From assembly GCA_035926095.1 (NCBI GenBank), contig JAVRQT010000002.1:1550001-1614000 (forward strand): a DNA stretch of 64,000 bases, in the 5' to 3' direction. Of this stretch, positions 10,528 to 20,887 are shown piece by piece. The position numbers and the translations under genes are program-made. This DNA is from Elasticomyces elasticus. Taxonomy: Eukaryota; Ascomycota; Dothideomycetes; Mycosphaerellales; Teratosphaeriaceae. The first letter of the stretch is position 1. Every line of letters begins with the position of its first letter. Under the pieces are notes generated by a model. The model made no database searches. It saw only the letters and a list, made by a program, of their open reading frames with translations, and was not told where the DNA came from.

Positions 10528-11264
10528 ATGCCAAAACGCGCGCAGGAGCAATACGGCAACGACGGCGGGTTCGTGGAAGACGCGCCTCGCAGCAAGAAAG
10601 CAAAGAACGCCAGCAGTGGAAAAAGCAGCAGTTCAAATGAGGTCAAGAAGGCTACAATCAGCACAGAGGTGCTGACAGACGACGAGGGCAATGAGTATTG
10701 GGAGGTTGGTTGCAGCTATCACATTCATCTAAATTTGTTGAGCTGATCGCCGGCCACAGCTCTCACGCTTAAGACGCGTGGGCGTGTCGACCTTTAAGAA
10801 TGCCACGATGGTGAGCATCCGAGAGTACTATGAGAAGGATGGCAAGTCGCTGCCCGGCAAGAAGGTAAGCGGTGAGCGTGCGGATATGGCGGAAGGTTGC
10901 GGTTGCGGTTGCGGTTGCGACAATCACTAATCCTACACTCTACCATCACGCCACTCTTCAATACGCGGCTGACGTGCTTCACTAGGGTATCTCCCTCTCC
11001 GTTGATCAATACACGACCTTCCTCGCCATCCTTCCTCAACTCGAAGACTTGCTCAAGTCAAAGGGAATTGACGTGCCGCGGCCAAAGTACGACGGAGCTG
11101 GTTCGCCCAGAGCCGAGCAAGAAGATGAAGATGACGACGACGAAGCTGAAGTTGAGGAGAAGGATGAGAAGCCAGTGCTGAACGAGAAGCCTGGCAAGAG
11201 CAAGCTTGATCGCTTCAAGCTCAAGGCCAACCATGAGGAGACCAGTGACGAGGACGAGGGCTGA
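10528..11264 (+). CDS. sub1: SUB1/PC4-type transcriptional coactivator
   Basis: Model join(10528..10704, 10760..10864, 10986..11264), 186 aa; introns of 55 and 121 nt, all phase 0. The N-terminus is basic and serine-rich with a likely nuclear signal (SKKAKNASSGKSSSS). The PC4 ssDNA-binding core follows: EYWELSRLRRVGVSTFK, TMVSIREYYEKDG, LPGKKGISLSVDQYTTF, LLKSKG. A long acidic tail (EQEDEDDDDEAEVEEKDE) and a basic patch end the protein. PC4/Sub1 binds single-stranded and melted promoter DNA and assists RNA polymerase II pre-initiation complexes. Intron 2 is unusually long for this window and contains four GGTTGC hexamers. Confidence 0.92.
10895..10919 (+). repeat. GGTTGC hexanucleotide microsatellite
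   Basis: Four consecutive GGTTGC units (followed by GACAATC) lie inside intron 2 of the SUB1-like gene. The expansion probably accounts for part of this intron's extra length compared with its neighbours. Confidence 0.8.
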
Positions 11265-12730
11265 ATGCATCTTGCTATGGCTCTGATGATAAGATGACTG
11301 CTGAGCTGTCGGTCGAAAGCTTCGCTAGCCCACATCACGACCCGCAAGGCGTTGGATGCTAGATGGCATCGTTGATGCTCTACTTATACCGCAAGATACC
11401 CCTTGTGTACGTATTGTTGCTTATCCTGCTTTTAAAGGATGCCCTTGACGACGACTGCCATCCTACCTTGCGAGCAGCGCTTCGCTCGCCCAAGGACCTG
11501 CTTACGGACTTATAGTGCAACGCCGGCGCTTGCAGGTCCAGCATCCTCCAGCACTGGGTGCCAGTATATCCCTGGTCGTGTGGCTACCTCTGCAAGCGGA
11601 GCACCATGTTACTGTCCCTCTACGACAAGATTTATCCTACCTCTCAACGCCCTGCGAGCTTCTAGGAATAGCGGCGACGCTGGGCGAGTCCAGCTACGAC
11701 TCAAATCGTGGGCTGCTCTTGGACTCTCAAGCATTCTGGAAGTTGCACGCATCTTATCCAATTGTTGTTGAATAGCGGAAGCAACTGTTGGGAAACATCG
11801 GATGGCAGCTCGATGAGACGAGGAAAGGAAAAAGGTTGGCGCGAGGGACCATCTCATCTTTACCGCAACATTCTGCCGGCGAAAATCCACCTGCTTCTTT
11901 TGGCGCTTCCCCGTGCGGAGCTGTCATCTCCACGAGAAAGGATTCGAGCACGCGGGGTACACGTCACAGCGCTTTCACGCCAGACTCAGTCTGGGCACTC
12001 GTCCATGCGACCCGGCACGATATGGCCGTGCGAGACCTTCCTATTCGCGCGGTCATACCGGGTATAGCACGTGGACGCGTCTGTGGTTCGAACTTTCGTC
12101 GATGGCGTAGCCAAGCTCACAAAGGCTCGCAAGGCGAAAAGCTTGCACCGCAGCCAAGTCTGCCAGAAGTGAGAATACGAGCAACAGAACCTCGTGTGAA
12201 CACAACAGCGAATTGAAGAGAGCGTCAGCATGTGCTCAACGCTGCGGCTCCACTTGGAATCAAAATCACGAACGACGTACGCTCCGTGCACTCATGTTCG
12301 CAACCGAGGCTCCTGCCCCCTGGGGCTCCCACAGTGTGGATCATCATGGAACTGCGGAGCCTCCAGATTCTTCAACACTGGTTGGAACCGCTGCACCTGC
12401 ACCGCACGCTCATCGCTGATCGCTCAACGTGCGGACCATGCAATGCCTGTACAGTAACATCCGGTTGAGCATGGATCGCCGCGGTAAGATTTCTCCTGCA
12501 CAGATCCACAACAGGTAGGTGTTATAAGATGCTGTCCCTCTGCAAGCCTCTTCTCGCGCCGCTCTCGCATCCTCTGAACTTTGTCGAGCGTCCCTCGCGT
12601 TTATTCAGTGCCGTTAAATCCAGCGTGTGCTTGACCATTCCGATCGATCCGCTACGCTCGCAGCCCTCTTAAAGATGTCGGACGGTCACCTCCACAGAGT
12701 ACGTCTGCGTCTGCGTCTACCCTCGCAAAC
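11265..12730. other. Intergenic 1.5 kb without a recognisable gene
   Basis: Several overlapping open frames occur (for example at 11788-12216 and 12230-12457), but they lack domains, signal peptides and plausible splicing. The last 200 bp, with GCGTCTGCGTCTGCGTCTACC just before the start at 12731, are probably the promoter and leader of the MIP channel gene. Confidence 0.5.
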
Positions 12731-13842
12731 ATGTCTATAAGCCCAGATTCTGACAATCACCTCCGACAGCTCCACACCCACGACCTCGAGATCGGAGCCA
12801 CTGAGGCTATTCAAAAGCACTACTCCCGCCATGTCGTCGATCCCAAGCCTGTGTCACAGCGAAAGCTCGACTTCGAACATGCACGACCTCGATGGCTACG
12901 AGAGATGATGGCTGAAGCTACCGGGGTGTTCTTCTACGTCTTTCCTGGTATTGCAGCCGTCACCGCCTTCACGATCAACAAAGAGGATGCGGCATTCGGT
13001 AGTCTGCTGCAAGTTGGCTTCGCGTTTGCTTTTGGCATCGCCTTTGCAATCATCACCTGCGCTTCGACTTCCGGAGGACACTTCAACCCGGCTATCACCA
13101 TCTGCTTCGCCGTCTGGCAAGGCTTCCCATGGAAGAAGGTTCCCTACTACATCTTCGCTCAGATCTTCGGTGCCTTCGTCGCTGGCCTACTGCTGATGGG
13201 CATGTACTGGGAACAACTATCTGTCTACGCAGAAGCAACACGGGCTGCTGGCGAGGGCGTAGTGTTCAACGGCGGTGCAGCGAGTGTGCTGTGCCCCTTC
13301 CCCAGCGCAAACCAAGGTCTCGGATACTTGTTCCTGATTGAGTTCTTCGTTGACAGCTACATCGGCATTATCATCTGGGCTGCACTCGATCCGGCAAACC
13401 CGTTCATTTCGCCAGCAAGCGCACCGTTCGTTATTGGACTCGCATATGCTGCTATGATCTGGGGCTTTGCAGACATCACCATCAGCACGAACTTGGCTCG
13501 TGACCTTGGCACACGCATCGTGGCTGCGATCTTCTATGGCGGCGAGGTATGTTCGAAGCCTTCACACTCCTGATTGAATCCGTTCGCTGACTCTTCTAGG
13601 CATTCTCGTACAAGAGCTATTCTTGGATTGCGATCCTCGTCAACGTTCCGGCGACGTTGTTCGCGACCGGATACTACGAGCTGCTGATGCGAGACAGTCT
13701 GAACAAGATCGGGAAGGGTCATGCTGTGCACGAGGGCGGCGAGGAGGGTCTGACTCTTCACTTGACGAAGACGAGGCAGGACATCGAGCGAGGTGCGACT
13801 ACTGCGATCGAGAAGGTGGGCACGAACGACTACGGTGCGTAA
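12731..13842 (+). CDS. Aquaporin-like MIP family channel
   Basis: Model join(12731..13546, 13600..13842), 352 aa, with a 53-nt phase-0 intron (GTATGT...TAG). Six hydrophobic helices are evident. The first pore loop has SGGHFNPAIT (NPA near residue 119). The second has ISTNLARDLGTR, so its NPA is replaced by NLA, a change common in divergent fungal MIPs. N-terminal (about 65 aa) and C-terminal (about 60 aa) tails are hydrophilic and cytosolic. The protein should be a plasma-membrane or vacuolar water or small-solute channel; substrate cannot be read from these motifs alone. Spacing and pattern look intact. Confidence 0.85.
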
Positions 13843-14329
13843 GAAAGAGCAACGATCCTCTTAGATGATGGACGATTATACAGCTACCTTATGCAAGACA
13901 CCATCGTCTCGTCGACCACGCCAGTACTCCCACCTACTTTGCCAAGCATCGAATTCATGACTTGTTGATTGAAGTCATCATGTGATATGTACCTGCAAAG
14001 CTGGCAACGGCAACATTCGAGGTTCAACACATCGATGCACTTCACGGCATCCACATTGATAAGATTACACGGCCGTGATCAGTTCCATACAGTCGTGAAC
14101 GAATGCGAAGACGACTTGGAGGGTCTTGAGCAGTTCCTTTAGGATGCGTTCAGCCGCACGGACATTGACTCGAGACACTCATGCAGGTATAAGTAGAAAG
14201 TCCAGTTCACGATGCTAAAACCAGACCAAAGCAATATTGACTGCTCGATCACACTTTTTGTACCCCACAATCTTCTCAACAGCGATCGACTTGTTGGAAA
14301 CAACATCGAGCTGACAAGAAACATCCGAA
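13843..14329. other. Intergenic, no gene seen
   Basis: This stretch holds the 3' region of the MIP gene and the promoter of the following alpha/beta hydrolase gene. No coding signal was noticed. Confidence 0.5.
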
Positions 14330-15117
14330 ATGAAGCCTACTATCATCATTGTGCCTGGCGCTTGGCATTTCGGCACGAAACACTACAAGCCGTTGACGGA
14401 ACGCCTTGAAGCAGCTGGCTACGAGGTCGTTCCTTTGGATCTACCCTCGACAGGCGACAACCCGCCCTTGACAGGTTGGAAGGACGACATCACGCACATC
14501 TCTCAGACAATCGAGAGAGTAGCTGATCAAGGGAAGGATGTCGTTCTTGTGATGCGTTCGTTCCTACCGGATGCCAAGACTACTTCAAGTTTTACTGACA
14601 AGGTCCAGACTCGCGAGGCGGACATTGCGGCAGTGACGGTGCACAAGGCCTCAGCAAAGCAGACCGAGTGAAAGCCGGCAAACAAGGTGGCATCGTTCAC
14701 TGCGTCTATATCGCCGCCTTTGCCGCACCGGAAGGCCTGAGTGTGTACTTCGCAACCAATGGTCCTGACGACTGGCATGATATCAAGCACGAGACTGTCT
14801 TGCCAACTAGGATGAAAGAAATCTTCTATAATGACTGCTCGACAGAGCAGATCGAGGCAGCATGCGAGGATATCCGGCCGCAATCTACGTTGTGCTTCCT
14901 GCTGCCGTTGACGTATGCTGCGTGGAAGCACATCCCGTCGACCTATCTGATCTGCCAGAAGGACAATGCCATCCCTGTAGCAGCGCAGGAAGGCATGGTT
15001 GCGCAGCTGGGAGCGAGCTTCATGGTGGAGAGGTGCTCGGCATCGCACAGTCCGTTCTTGAGCAGGCCGGATTTCACATCGGAAGTGGTGCGGAGGGCCG
15101 CTGGAGAGAAAGTGTAA
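14330..15117 (+). CDS. Alpha/beta hydrolase, cytosolic esterase type
   Basis: Model join(14330..14555, 14609..15117), 244 aa. The intron (53 nt, GTTCGT...TTACTGAC...CAG) interrupts the nucleophile elbow: splicing makes VLVM-H-S-R-G-G, with Ser77 as the likely nucleophile, and then GLSKADRVKAGKQGG. The start PTIIIVPGAWHFG is the usual beta-strand 1 plus oxyanion region of small fungal hydrolases. Asp is in STYLICQKDNAIP and His in CSASHSPFLSRPD, completing the triad. Without splicing the frame would stop after 113 residues. The donor GTTCGT is unusual, but phase and motif continuity support it. It probably hydrolyses a small ester; the substrate is unknown. It is convergent with the next gene. 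Confidence 0.8.
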
Positions 15118-15313
15118 GGTGAATGCGAATTCGATGGCGCCTTTGCAACCTGTGCAAAGGCGTTCCATGCTAGGTTAACCGTACAAATGCTCCAACATAG
15201 CAAGCCCAGTGTCCTCCCGGACGGGTATCTCAATACAATGCGAACTCCAGCGCCAGCCCATACACCCTCGACAAAATGCACAATGAGTGCAGCATCACAT
15301 ACACACAGGTCGA

Positions 15314-16088
15314 TCAGCTGCTGCTCCTTCTGTTGCCATCCTCATCAACGGTGTGGACCGCAATCGATGGTGCACTCACACGCCTCCTCCTCTGCCTCTT
15401 CAGCTCACGCTCGGCATCAAGCAGCCTTGTTTGAACCCACAAACGCATCTTCGGGTCGTGTCGAACGGCGTCGCAGTTGAGCAATTCGGTCAGTGTGGAC
15501 TTGATGTTGTGGTTGACGTCGTAGAGCTTGTGCTCGTCCGGGGAGATTGGGAAGTAGCAGTTGTTCGCATCATTGTTTGTGTCGTCGATGGGAGCGTCCT
15601 CTGGGATTGGTGTCATCGACGGTCTTCGAGAGCTTGTTTTCTTCATTGATGGTTTTGGTAGAGCGAGAGTAGGCGGTGAGATCTGAGAAAAGTTGTGGCC
15701 GCTGAGCGTTGGCGAGGAAGTAGCAGAGCTGGATTCGGAGGCCGACATGTTTGGGGATGTTGTAGCAGCAGACTTCGGTGAGGTTGGTGGTGATGAAGAA
15801 GTCGACAGTCGGCGGCGAACGGCGGCTTGTTGAGCGTGCAATGCCATATAACGTTGCAGCATCACGGCCTATAAGTACATCGACAGATTAGCTCTACTAG
15901 CGGTGAACAAGGCCGAGCTAGAAATGTGTCTCAAGTATTTCAGATAACCTTCGCACGTGGCTTGCAGTGACCGATTCGTGGAAGGTCTGTTTGCGAGGGG
16001 GAAACATGGCATTACGCACCTTGTCTGAACTCCTGGGAATCGCATCGTTGGGCATGTAGAGAGGAGGAAGCGTGGTTCTTGCGGCCAT
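15314..16088 (-). CDS. Conserved serine-rich protein of unknown function
   Basis: Model complement(join(15314..15868, 16020..16088)), 207 aa, phase 0. Exon 1 encodes MAARTTLPPLYMPNDAIPRS plus SDK; the 151-nt intron has GTGCGT and TAG ends. The middle is Ser/Pro/Thr-rich and likely disordered (LSTSSSPPTSPKSAATTSP). The last 80 residues are better ordered and look conserved: CYFPISPDEHKLYDVNHNI, LTELLNCDAVRHDPKMRLWV, then a basic helix ELKRQRRRRVS. I believe similar proteins occur widely in filamentous ascomycetes without an assigned function. RRRRVS and SRRPS resemble basophilic kinase sites. Confidence 0.65.
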
Positions 16089-17252
16089 CTTCCTCCTATC
16101 TTATCGACTGAACGGCCAGTCGCTGATTGGTCGCGGGTGGGTCGAGAAGGGGTTTCGATAAAGTGTACGGGAAAGGCTCAACGAAGTATTCTCGCAAAAG
16201 CTTCAGAAGAAAACGTGAAGTCTGGTGCTTGGTCGTTCTGTTTCCAGCGTTTGGATGTCACTTCTTTGAACCTGCTTGAAGCACGGCGGCTGCACCTGCG
16301 TCAAGAAGAGATTATGGCGGTACGCAACTCGATATGGGTTATATTCGTTCTGGTATTATGTTTCGGAGGCGTTCGATAGTCGCCTGCAACATGGCTGCAA
16401 CACATCGCCCATATACCGGCCGCGAGGATGACGTGACGTTGGCATAGCATCAAAATGATGGCCGTGAAGTTGGCAGAAGCCGTCCAGATCGAGATGCTTC
16501 CCGCCGTCCCGAGCCGAGTTTGAAGTTTGTCTCAGCTCGATCGAGATGTCGAGCAACTCCTGTTTTCCGCGGACGTCGATCAGGTTTACGATCGACACAC
16601 CACGAGAACGTCGAAGGCGAACGAAGCTCACTACCACACCGAATGCCTCGCACCTGGGAGACCTGAAGATGAGCTCATGTTCCACAGCATCAGGTTTGCA
16701 TCATCAAGCATCTTGTTGGGAAGGCATCAACCTGGATCGGAAGCTTTGATACACACCCACCCACCGCGATGGAGTAATATCAAATTGGGGCCAATTGTCT
16801 TGCTGGTTGATTCCAACATCGCTTTGAGTAATTTTCAGTGTCTACAGTCCTATGGCTTGACTGCACCTGGATGTATTGCCTAGGTGCCGCCCTATCATCA
16901 TGACGCTGGGAAGAAGCCACGACGATGGTGCTTCTATGGACTCGCACCATCTCAGACATAACTTCCAGTCTCCAGCTTTCGGTTTCGATGGCACCACATC
17001 TGAAGTAAGCATACACCCACCAGTCGATGTCCTTGTCAAGGTTTGAGTGTGACGAGCAATGGCTGCCCCACGATCAGGGAACGTAATGTTATCCTCACTG
17101 AAAGAGGACGTCGGGATCGACTAAATGCTGGTAGTCACCGCTGCCACCATGCCGACACCCTCTGTGGTGGTCTATGATTTTGACTAATTGTTCTGCTCCA
17201 GAGGCTGCGCGCTTGGCCGGCACACAGCCTACAAGCTTCGAAGTCCCTCACT
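16089..17252. other. Intergenic 1.2 kb without a recognisable gene
   Basis: The first few hundred bases are the promoter side of the serine-rich gene. The remainder holds only short, mutually overlapping frames. I see no tRNA, repeat or domain signal. Confidence 0.5.
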
Positions 17253-17978
17253 TTACTCACCCAGAGCCAGCTTGGCAATCTTCAGCATCGCATCATCCTT
17301 GCGGAAGCTTGCCAACGTCTTTCTGCCCTCCCAGTAACCCTTTCCGTAATTTACCAGAACCTCCTCCCCTGCCTGGATCCCAGCCTTACGCTTCCCAGCC
17401 TTGCCAGCCGGAAGCACGAATATGGCAACCCTGCGCTCCCACTTCGAGCCAGCAGCTCGTTTAGTGCAAGGCACTTTGACGTAGCAGTCTCGGAACTCTG
17501 CATTGGGCCTCTCGGCGATCCCGCGATAGTCGTTGGCATGTCGAGATTCGTTGCCCGAGCGTGCTGCATCGACGCTGAGGCCGATGTCGCGGTCCAAGCT
17601 CAGATCGTAATCGCTGTTAGGGTCCTGGTCAGACATGCTATTGATGTGAACATGACCCATGTAGAGGCATATAAATGAGTCAGGGATGAGATGTCGTGTG
17701 GCGAAGATTCCTCGCTGACCATTGGCAGGGTGCGACTCGTTTGCAATAATGCAGATCTCTAGCAGTGGTGTGGGTACCTGGATTGCTGTGTCGGGTACTT
17801 GCGTCCAGGTAGCATCCGCGGATAACGTGCGACACAAAGCGGTTCGTTGGTCGTCCGTCACAGCGGCTGAGTATGTGTGGTCTGTCAGGTAAGTGATACC
17901 GTCCGGCCAATTCTTGGGCAACGATTTCACATCGGAGGTGTTCGCTTCTGCGGTGACAATTTCAGTTTCAGACGCCAT
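17253..17978 (-). CDS. SET-domain protein (putative lysine methyltransferase)
   Basis: Single-exon protein of 241 aa. SET hallmarks are present in order: RGIFATRHLIPDSFICLYMG (N-SET strand, about residues 90-108), a Tyr/Asp-rich insert, then NESRHANDYRG (about 140-150, the substitute for the NHxC-type cofactor loop), FRDCYVKV, and near the end GEEVLVNYGKGYW (about 205-217, with the catalytic Tyr region). In this SET class of filamentous fungi the target is usually unknown. No pre-SET zinc cluster or nuclear signal is obvious. The missing classical NHS/C motif leaves enzymatic activity open. Confidence 0.75.
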   Translation of the reverse strand: MASETEIVTAEANTSDVKSLPKNWPDGITYLTDHTYSAAVTDDQRTALCRTLSADATWTQVPDTAIQVPTPLLEICIIANESHPANGQRGIFATRHLIPDSFICLYMGHVHINSMSDQDPNSDYDLSLDRDIGLSVDAARSGNESRHANDYRGIAERPNAEFRDCYVKVPCTKRAAGSKWERRVAIFVLPAGKAGKRKAGIQAGEEVLVNYGKGYWEGRKTLASFRKDDAMLKIAKLALGE

Positions 17979-18327
17979 ACTGGCTCTGTGATCCGAACTG
18001 TACAGTGGTCAGGATTTTGGTTGCATCGTCGCGCAGATGATGGGACTTTTGCGCGCTGAGGTGCAGAAACGGGAAGGCACGGGAAGAGCCCGAGGATGAG
18101 CCGTGCGTCTCGAAGATCAGGACGAAGGAGGATGATTTGTTTGTGAGCACATACCTGTGAACGCTCAAAGCAACACTATCATGACCATACGTGGTAAGCG
18201 GCAGGCTGGTGCAGTCGCCCAAAGTGGCTGATCAGCGATAGATTGTGCAGGACGACAAGGGAATCCAGGACATTTATCAGGCATCGACGCCCCAATCCGT
18301 AGTGTGTGGAAGGTGTCAGTTGGCCTT
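17979..18327. other. Intergenic between kinase 3' end and SET gene 5' end
   Basis: Both flanking genes are on the minus strand, so this 349-bp stretch should contain the SET gene's promoter and the kinase terminator. No gene was seen. Confidence 0.5.
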
Positions 18328-19266
18328 TCATTTATCTCGTTCGTGCCCGGATATCCAGGAGTCCACACGCTGACGAACGGCATGCGCCGACTCGGCTTTC
18401 AGAAGCCAACAATCCCGAATCATATCACGCATATCCACGCCACACAGATCAGGAAGCTGCCGTAGGCCTACAAGGCACGGTACGTGGTCTGAAGGAACGT
18501 CGTCATAAGGCCTGTGGCCTGTCATGATGTGATAGATACTAGACCCAAGGGCGAACAGGTCATCCTGCAAAGTGGGTAAAGGCAGGGGTCGTATCTTCCA
18601 ATCCTTCGGAGGGTAGAATCTGCATGAGCCGCATCCAGTAGAGTCATTGCCAACAACCGCACAGCAGCCGAAATCGGCCAGCTTGAGTTCAAGGTCGGCG
18701 TCGAGCAGGAAATTCTTAGGGGAGAAGTCGCAATGTATGATGTTGAGGGCGTGTAGCATTTCGAGACCCTCCACTGCTGCGGAAATCCAACGCAGACGCT
18801 GCCAGCGTGATATCTCACTATTGTGATCCTTCATGTACTCCCGCAACGCTCCATTCGGCATGTACTGCAGCACAAGTTCGCTTTCTTTTTCCTCGAACGA
18901 GATGAAGGGCACGAAGCGTATGTGGTCGCCATGGGCGGTATGGAGCTCACTGTATACCCATGCTTCCATCTTGAGGTCCAGGCGACAGATGTCTTCCTCA
19001 GGGGGCCAGGGTAACTTCACAACATTGCCGTCGGGCATGAGCTGAGCGTAGCAAGAAGCACCCACCGCGAGAAACCTCCCCTTGTTGACCAGTGTATGCT
19101 TCGGTGCCCCGTTGGTCAACACTCCGCCGCCATCGACAGTCTTTGCAGTAGCTGTGTCAGTGTCAGTGTCAGGATCGACATCTGTGCTGTCGACGACGTC
19201 TCTTGAAGGCGTGGTCAGACTGGTCTTTTCGATACCCGAGTTCGCTCGGACCTCTGCACTCTCCAT
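18328..19266 (-). CDS. Protein kinase-like protein
   Basis: Single exon, 312 aa from the ATG at 19266. The kinase fold is compact. The N-lobe is poorly conserved (FLAVGASCYAQLMPDGNVVKL, with the Lys of VVKL as the likely ATP-binding lysine); then ELVLQYMPNGALREYM (hinge), IIHCDFSPKNFLLD (catalytic loop, HCD in place of HRD, Asp near residue 179), LADFG (near 197), and DLFALGSSIYHIMTGHRPYD (alpha-F region). The glycine loop is degenerate (no GxGxxG), as in the accessory kinase-like families of plant-associated ascomycetes. Catalytic Lys, Asp and DFG are present, so activity is plausible. The first 70 residues, with a VDPDTDTDTATAK run, are low-complexity. Confidence 0.78.
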   Translation of the reverse strand: MESAEVRANSGIEKTSLTTPSRDVVDSTDVDPDTDTDTATAKTVDGGGVLTNGAPKHTLVNKGRFLAVGASCYAQLMPDGNVVKLPWPPEEDICRLDLKMEAWVYSELHTAHGDHIRFVPFISFEEKESELVLQYMPNGALREYMKDHNSEISRWQRLRWISAAVEGLEMLHALNIIHCDFSPKNFLLDADLELKLADFGCCAVVGNDSTGCGSCRFYPPKDWKIRPLPLPTLQDDLFALGSSIYHIMTGHRPYDDVPSDHVPCLVGLRQLPDLCGVDMRDMIRDCWLLKAESAHAVRQRVDSWISGHERDK

Positions 19267-19434
19267 AGCCGAGACCACGTCACTACTCGCAGAGCTGTTT
19301 AGGGCGCGGTCGAGCGTGGTGCATTACTGTTGGGATGAGGAGAGTGAGGAGACGCGATGTGCGACGCGAACGCTTAGGTAAGGCAAAGCACGGGCCTCAA
19401 AACACGAGCGCCAGCGAGATGTTCGTGCCACATA

Positions 19435-20442
19435 TCATGAACATCCACAATCTCCCTTGCCATGATGTTCATGCTCATGCACCGCGCTTACCACGATATT
19501 GACGACGCTCTCCGGTCTAAGACCCAATGTCTGCTTCGCGTCTCGCGTCAAGAAGGGTCCTACTGCATCAAGAGCTTCGTCATACAGCACACTCCTCTCC
19601 ATTAGGAACATCGCAGCATCCGGGAATCCTCTCTCTGTTCGCCTCTCCGCTTCCCGTACACAGTCTTCTACATCGCCTCGCCCGGCTTCCCACTGCTGTC
19701 CCGTACTCTGCTCCAGACATTCAAGCACTTCGTCGGCAGTGGTGACGAGACCCGCGGCATACAGGTACTGGTTCTTGACTTCGTCCCATTGTGCCACAGC
19801 TGCTGCCACAACCCTGCCAATCCATTTTGTTGAGCTGGCAGCGAAGCGTTCGGTCCCACGACCATGCAACGTAGCACTTTGCCACTTCAAGTCAAAGCCA
19901 AGATTACCGCTTCGTAGACCATGATCCAACAACGATCCCGTCGCTATGCCAACCCACTCAAGACGCACCTCAATCAGTAGATCTTTGAGATAGTCGATGA
20001 TCCTGGTATGCTCCTCCAGCGGCGGCAGGCGTTGCTGCAATCGCTCGTTGAGGCTATCGTGACCGAACTCTGCCGGCATAAAGCAGGTGACCCCAGCAGA
20101 CATTACAGCATCGATGATCTCTTTTTGGCTGGAATAGGAACCACCACCGCTGGTGCTAATCACTAGATCCGGTCTGGTCTCCTGACATATCTTGATAAGA
20201 GCTTCGGGTGAGGATTCGCTCTTGTGCACCACAGTGCTAACCCTTGCGGTGAAGTTCGCTCGTGTAGGTACTAATTGATGTGTATCAAATCCAGCTGCTG
20301 CAAGTGCGTCGACAATTGCATCTGCTATGCGATTGTTCTGAGCTCGTCAGCTTAAGGTCGATGCGCTAGGCTGCAAGACTTTACTTACACCAAGCACCAA
20401 CACTTTACGTATGGCACGATGAGGTACGCCTGCGTCTCCCAT
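19435..20442 (-). CDS. NmrA-like / isoflavone-reductase-like NAD(P)-binding protein
   Basis: Model complement(join(19435..20337, 20389..20442)), 318 aa; a 51-nt phase-0 intron (GTAAGT...CAG) supplies 18 N-terminal residues. The layout follows NmrA-like reductases: the first beta strand KVLVLG, then DLVISTSGGGSYSSQKEIID, AGVTCFMPAEFGHDS (typical FxPSEFG position) and a C-terminal helical domain. The nucleotide loop is odd: VLGNNRIADAIVDAL where family members have GxxGxxG, so cofactor binding may be weakened. The end is His-rich (SAVHEHEHHGKGDCGCS), possibly metal-binding. Substrate unknown; isoflavone-reductase-like fungal proteins act in secondary metabolism or as redox sensors. Confidence 0.72.
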
Positions 20443-20887
20443 ATCTACTGGTTGAATTGGTCAATGTAGGAGGCCAGGTCGATCAGTGGTTTATACTTGG
20501 ATCCGGGCGACCGGGAGATAAAGCGGAGTTGCATCGTCTCGTTCTGGACCCGGTCCTTTCGTCTTCGACTATAATACTGCTCGTGTAGGTGTCAGCTATG
20601 CGTAAAGGGTTTCCGCGTTTTGCTAGTGCCTGTGTGCAGCTTCTGAGTACAATAAACTCAGCACTTCATTGAGCATGTATTGTGGTGTCTATCATCGAAT
20701 CGTCTTCAGTGTATCTCTTCATGTACAATTGAGTACTCCATAGCGTCAAAATCGTAAGCCCTCCCGCTATGCAATTCGAACATCGTGTGTGATGCTCTGA
20801 TAGAGCGACTCTACCCATATGCACCCTGACACCTCATACGCCATACATCAAACAACCCCCAGATCGATACATCGACGGAATATACAT
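20443..20887. other. Promoter of the NmrA-like gene and 3' region of tyrosinase
   Basis: Both neighbours are on the minus strand. The stretch is slightly A/T-richer than average and no coding signal was found. Confidence 0.5.

Noticed and set aside
12230..12457. Short cysteine-rich frame (75 codons)
   Set aside because: No signal peptide, and overlapping frames in the same DNA look equally plausible; probably chance.
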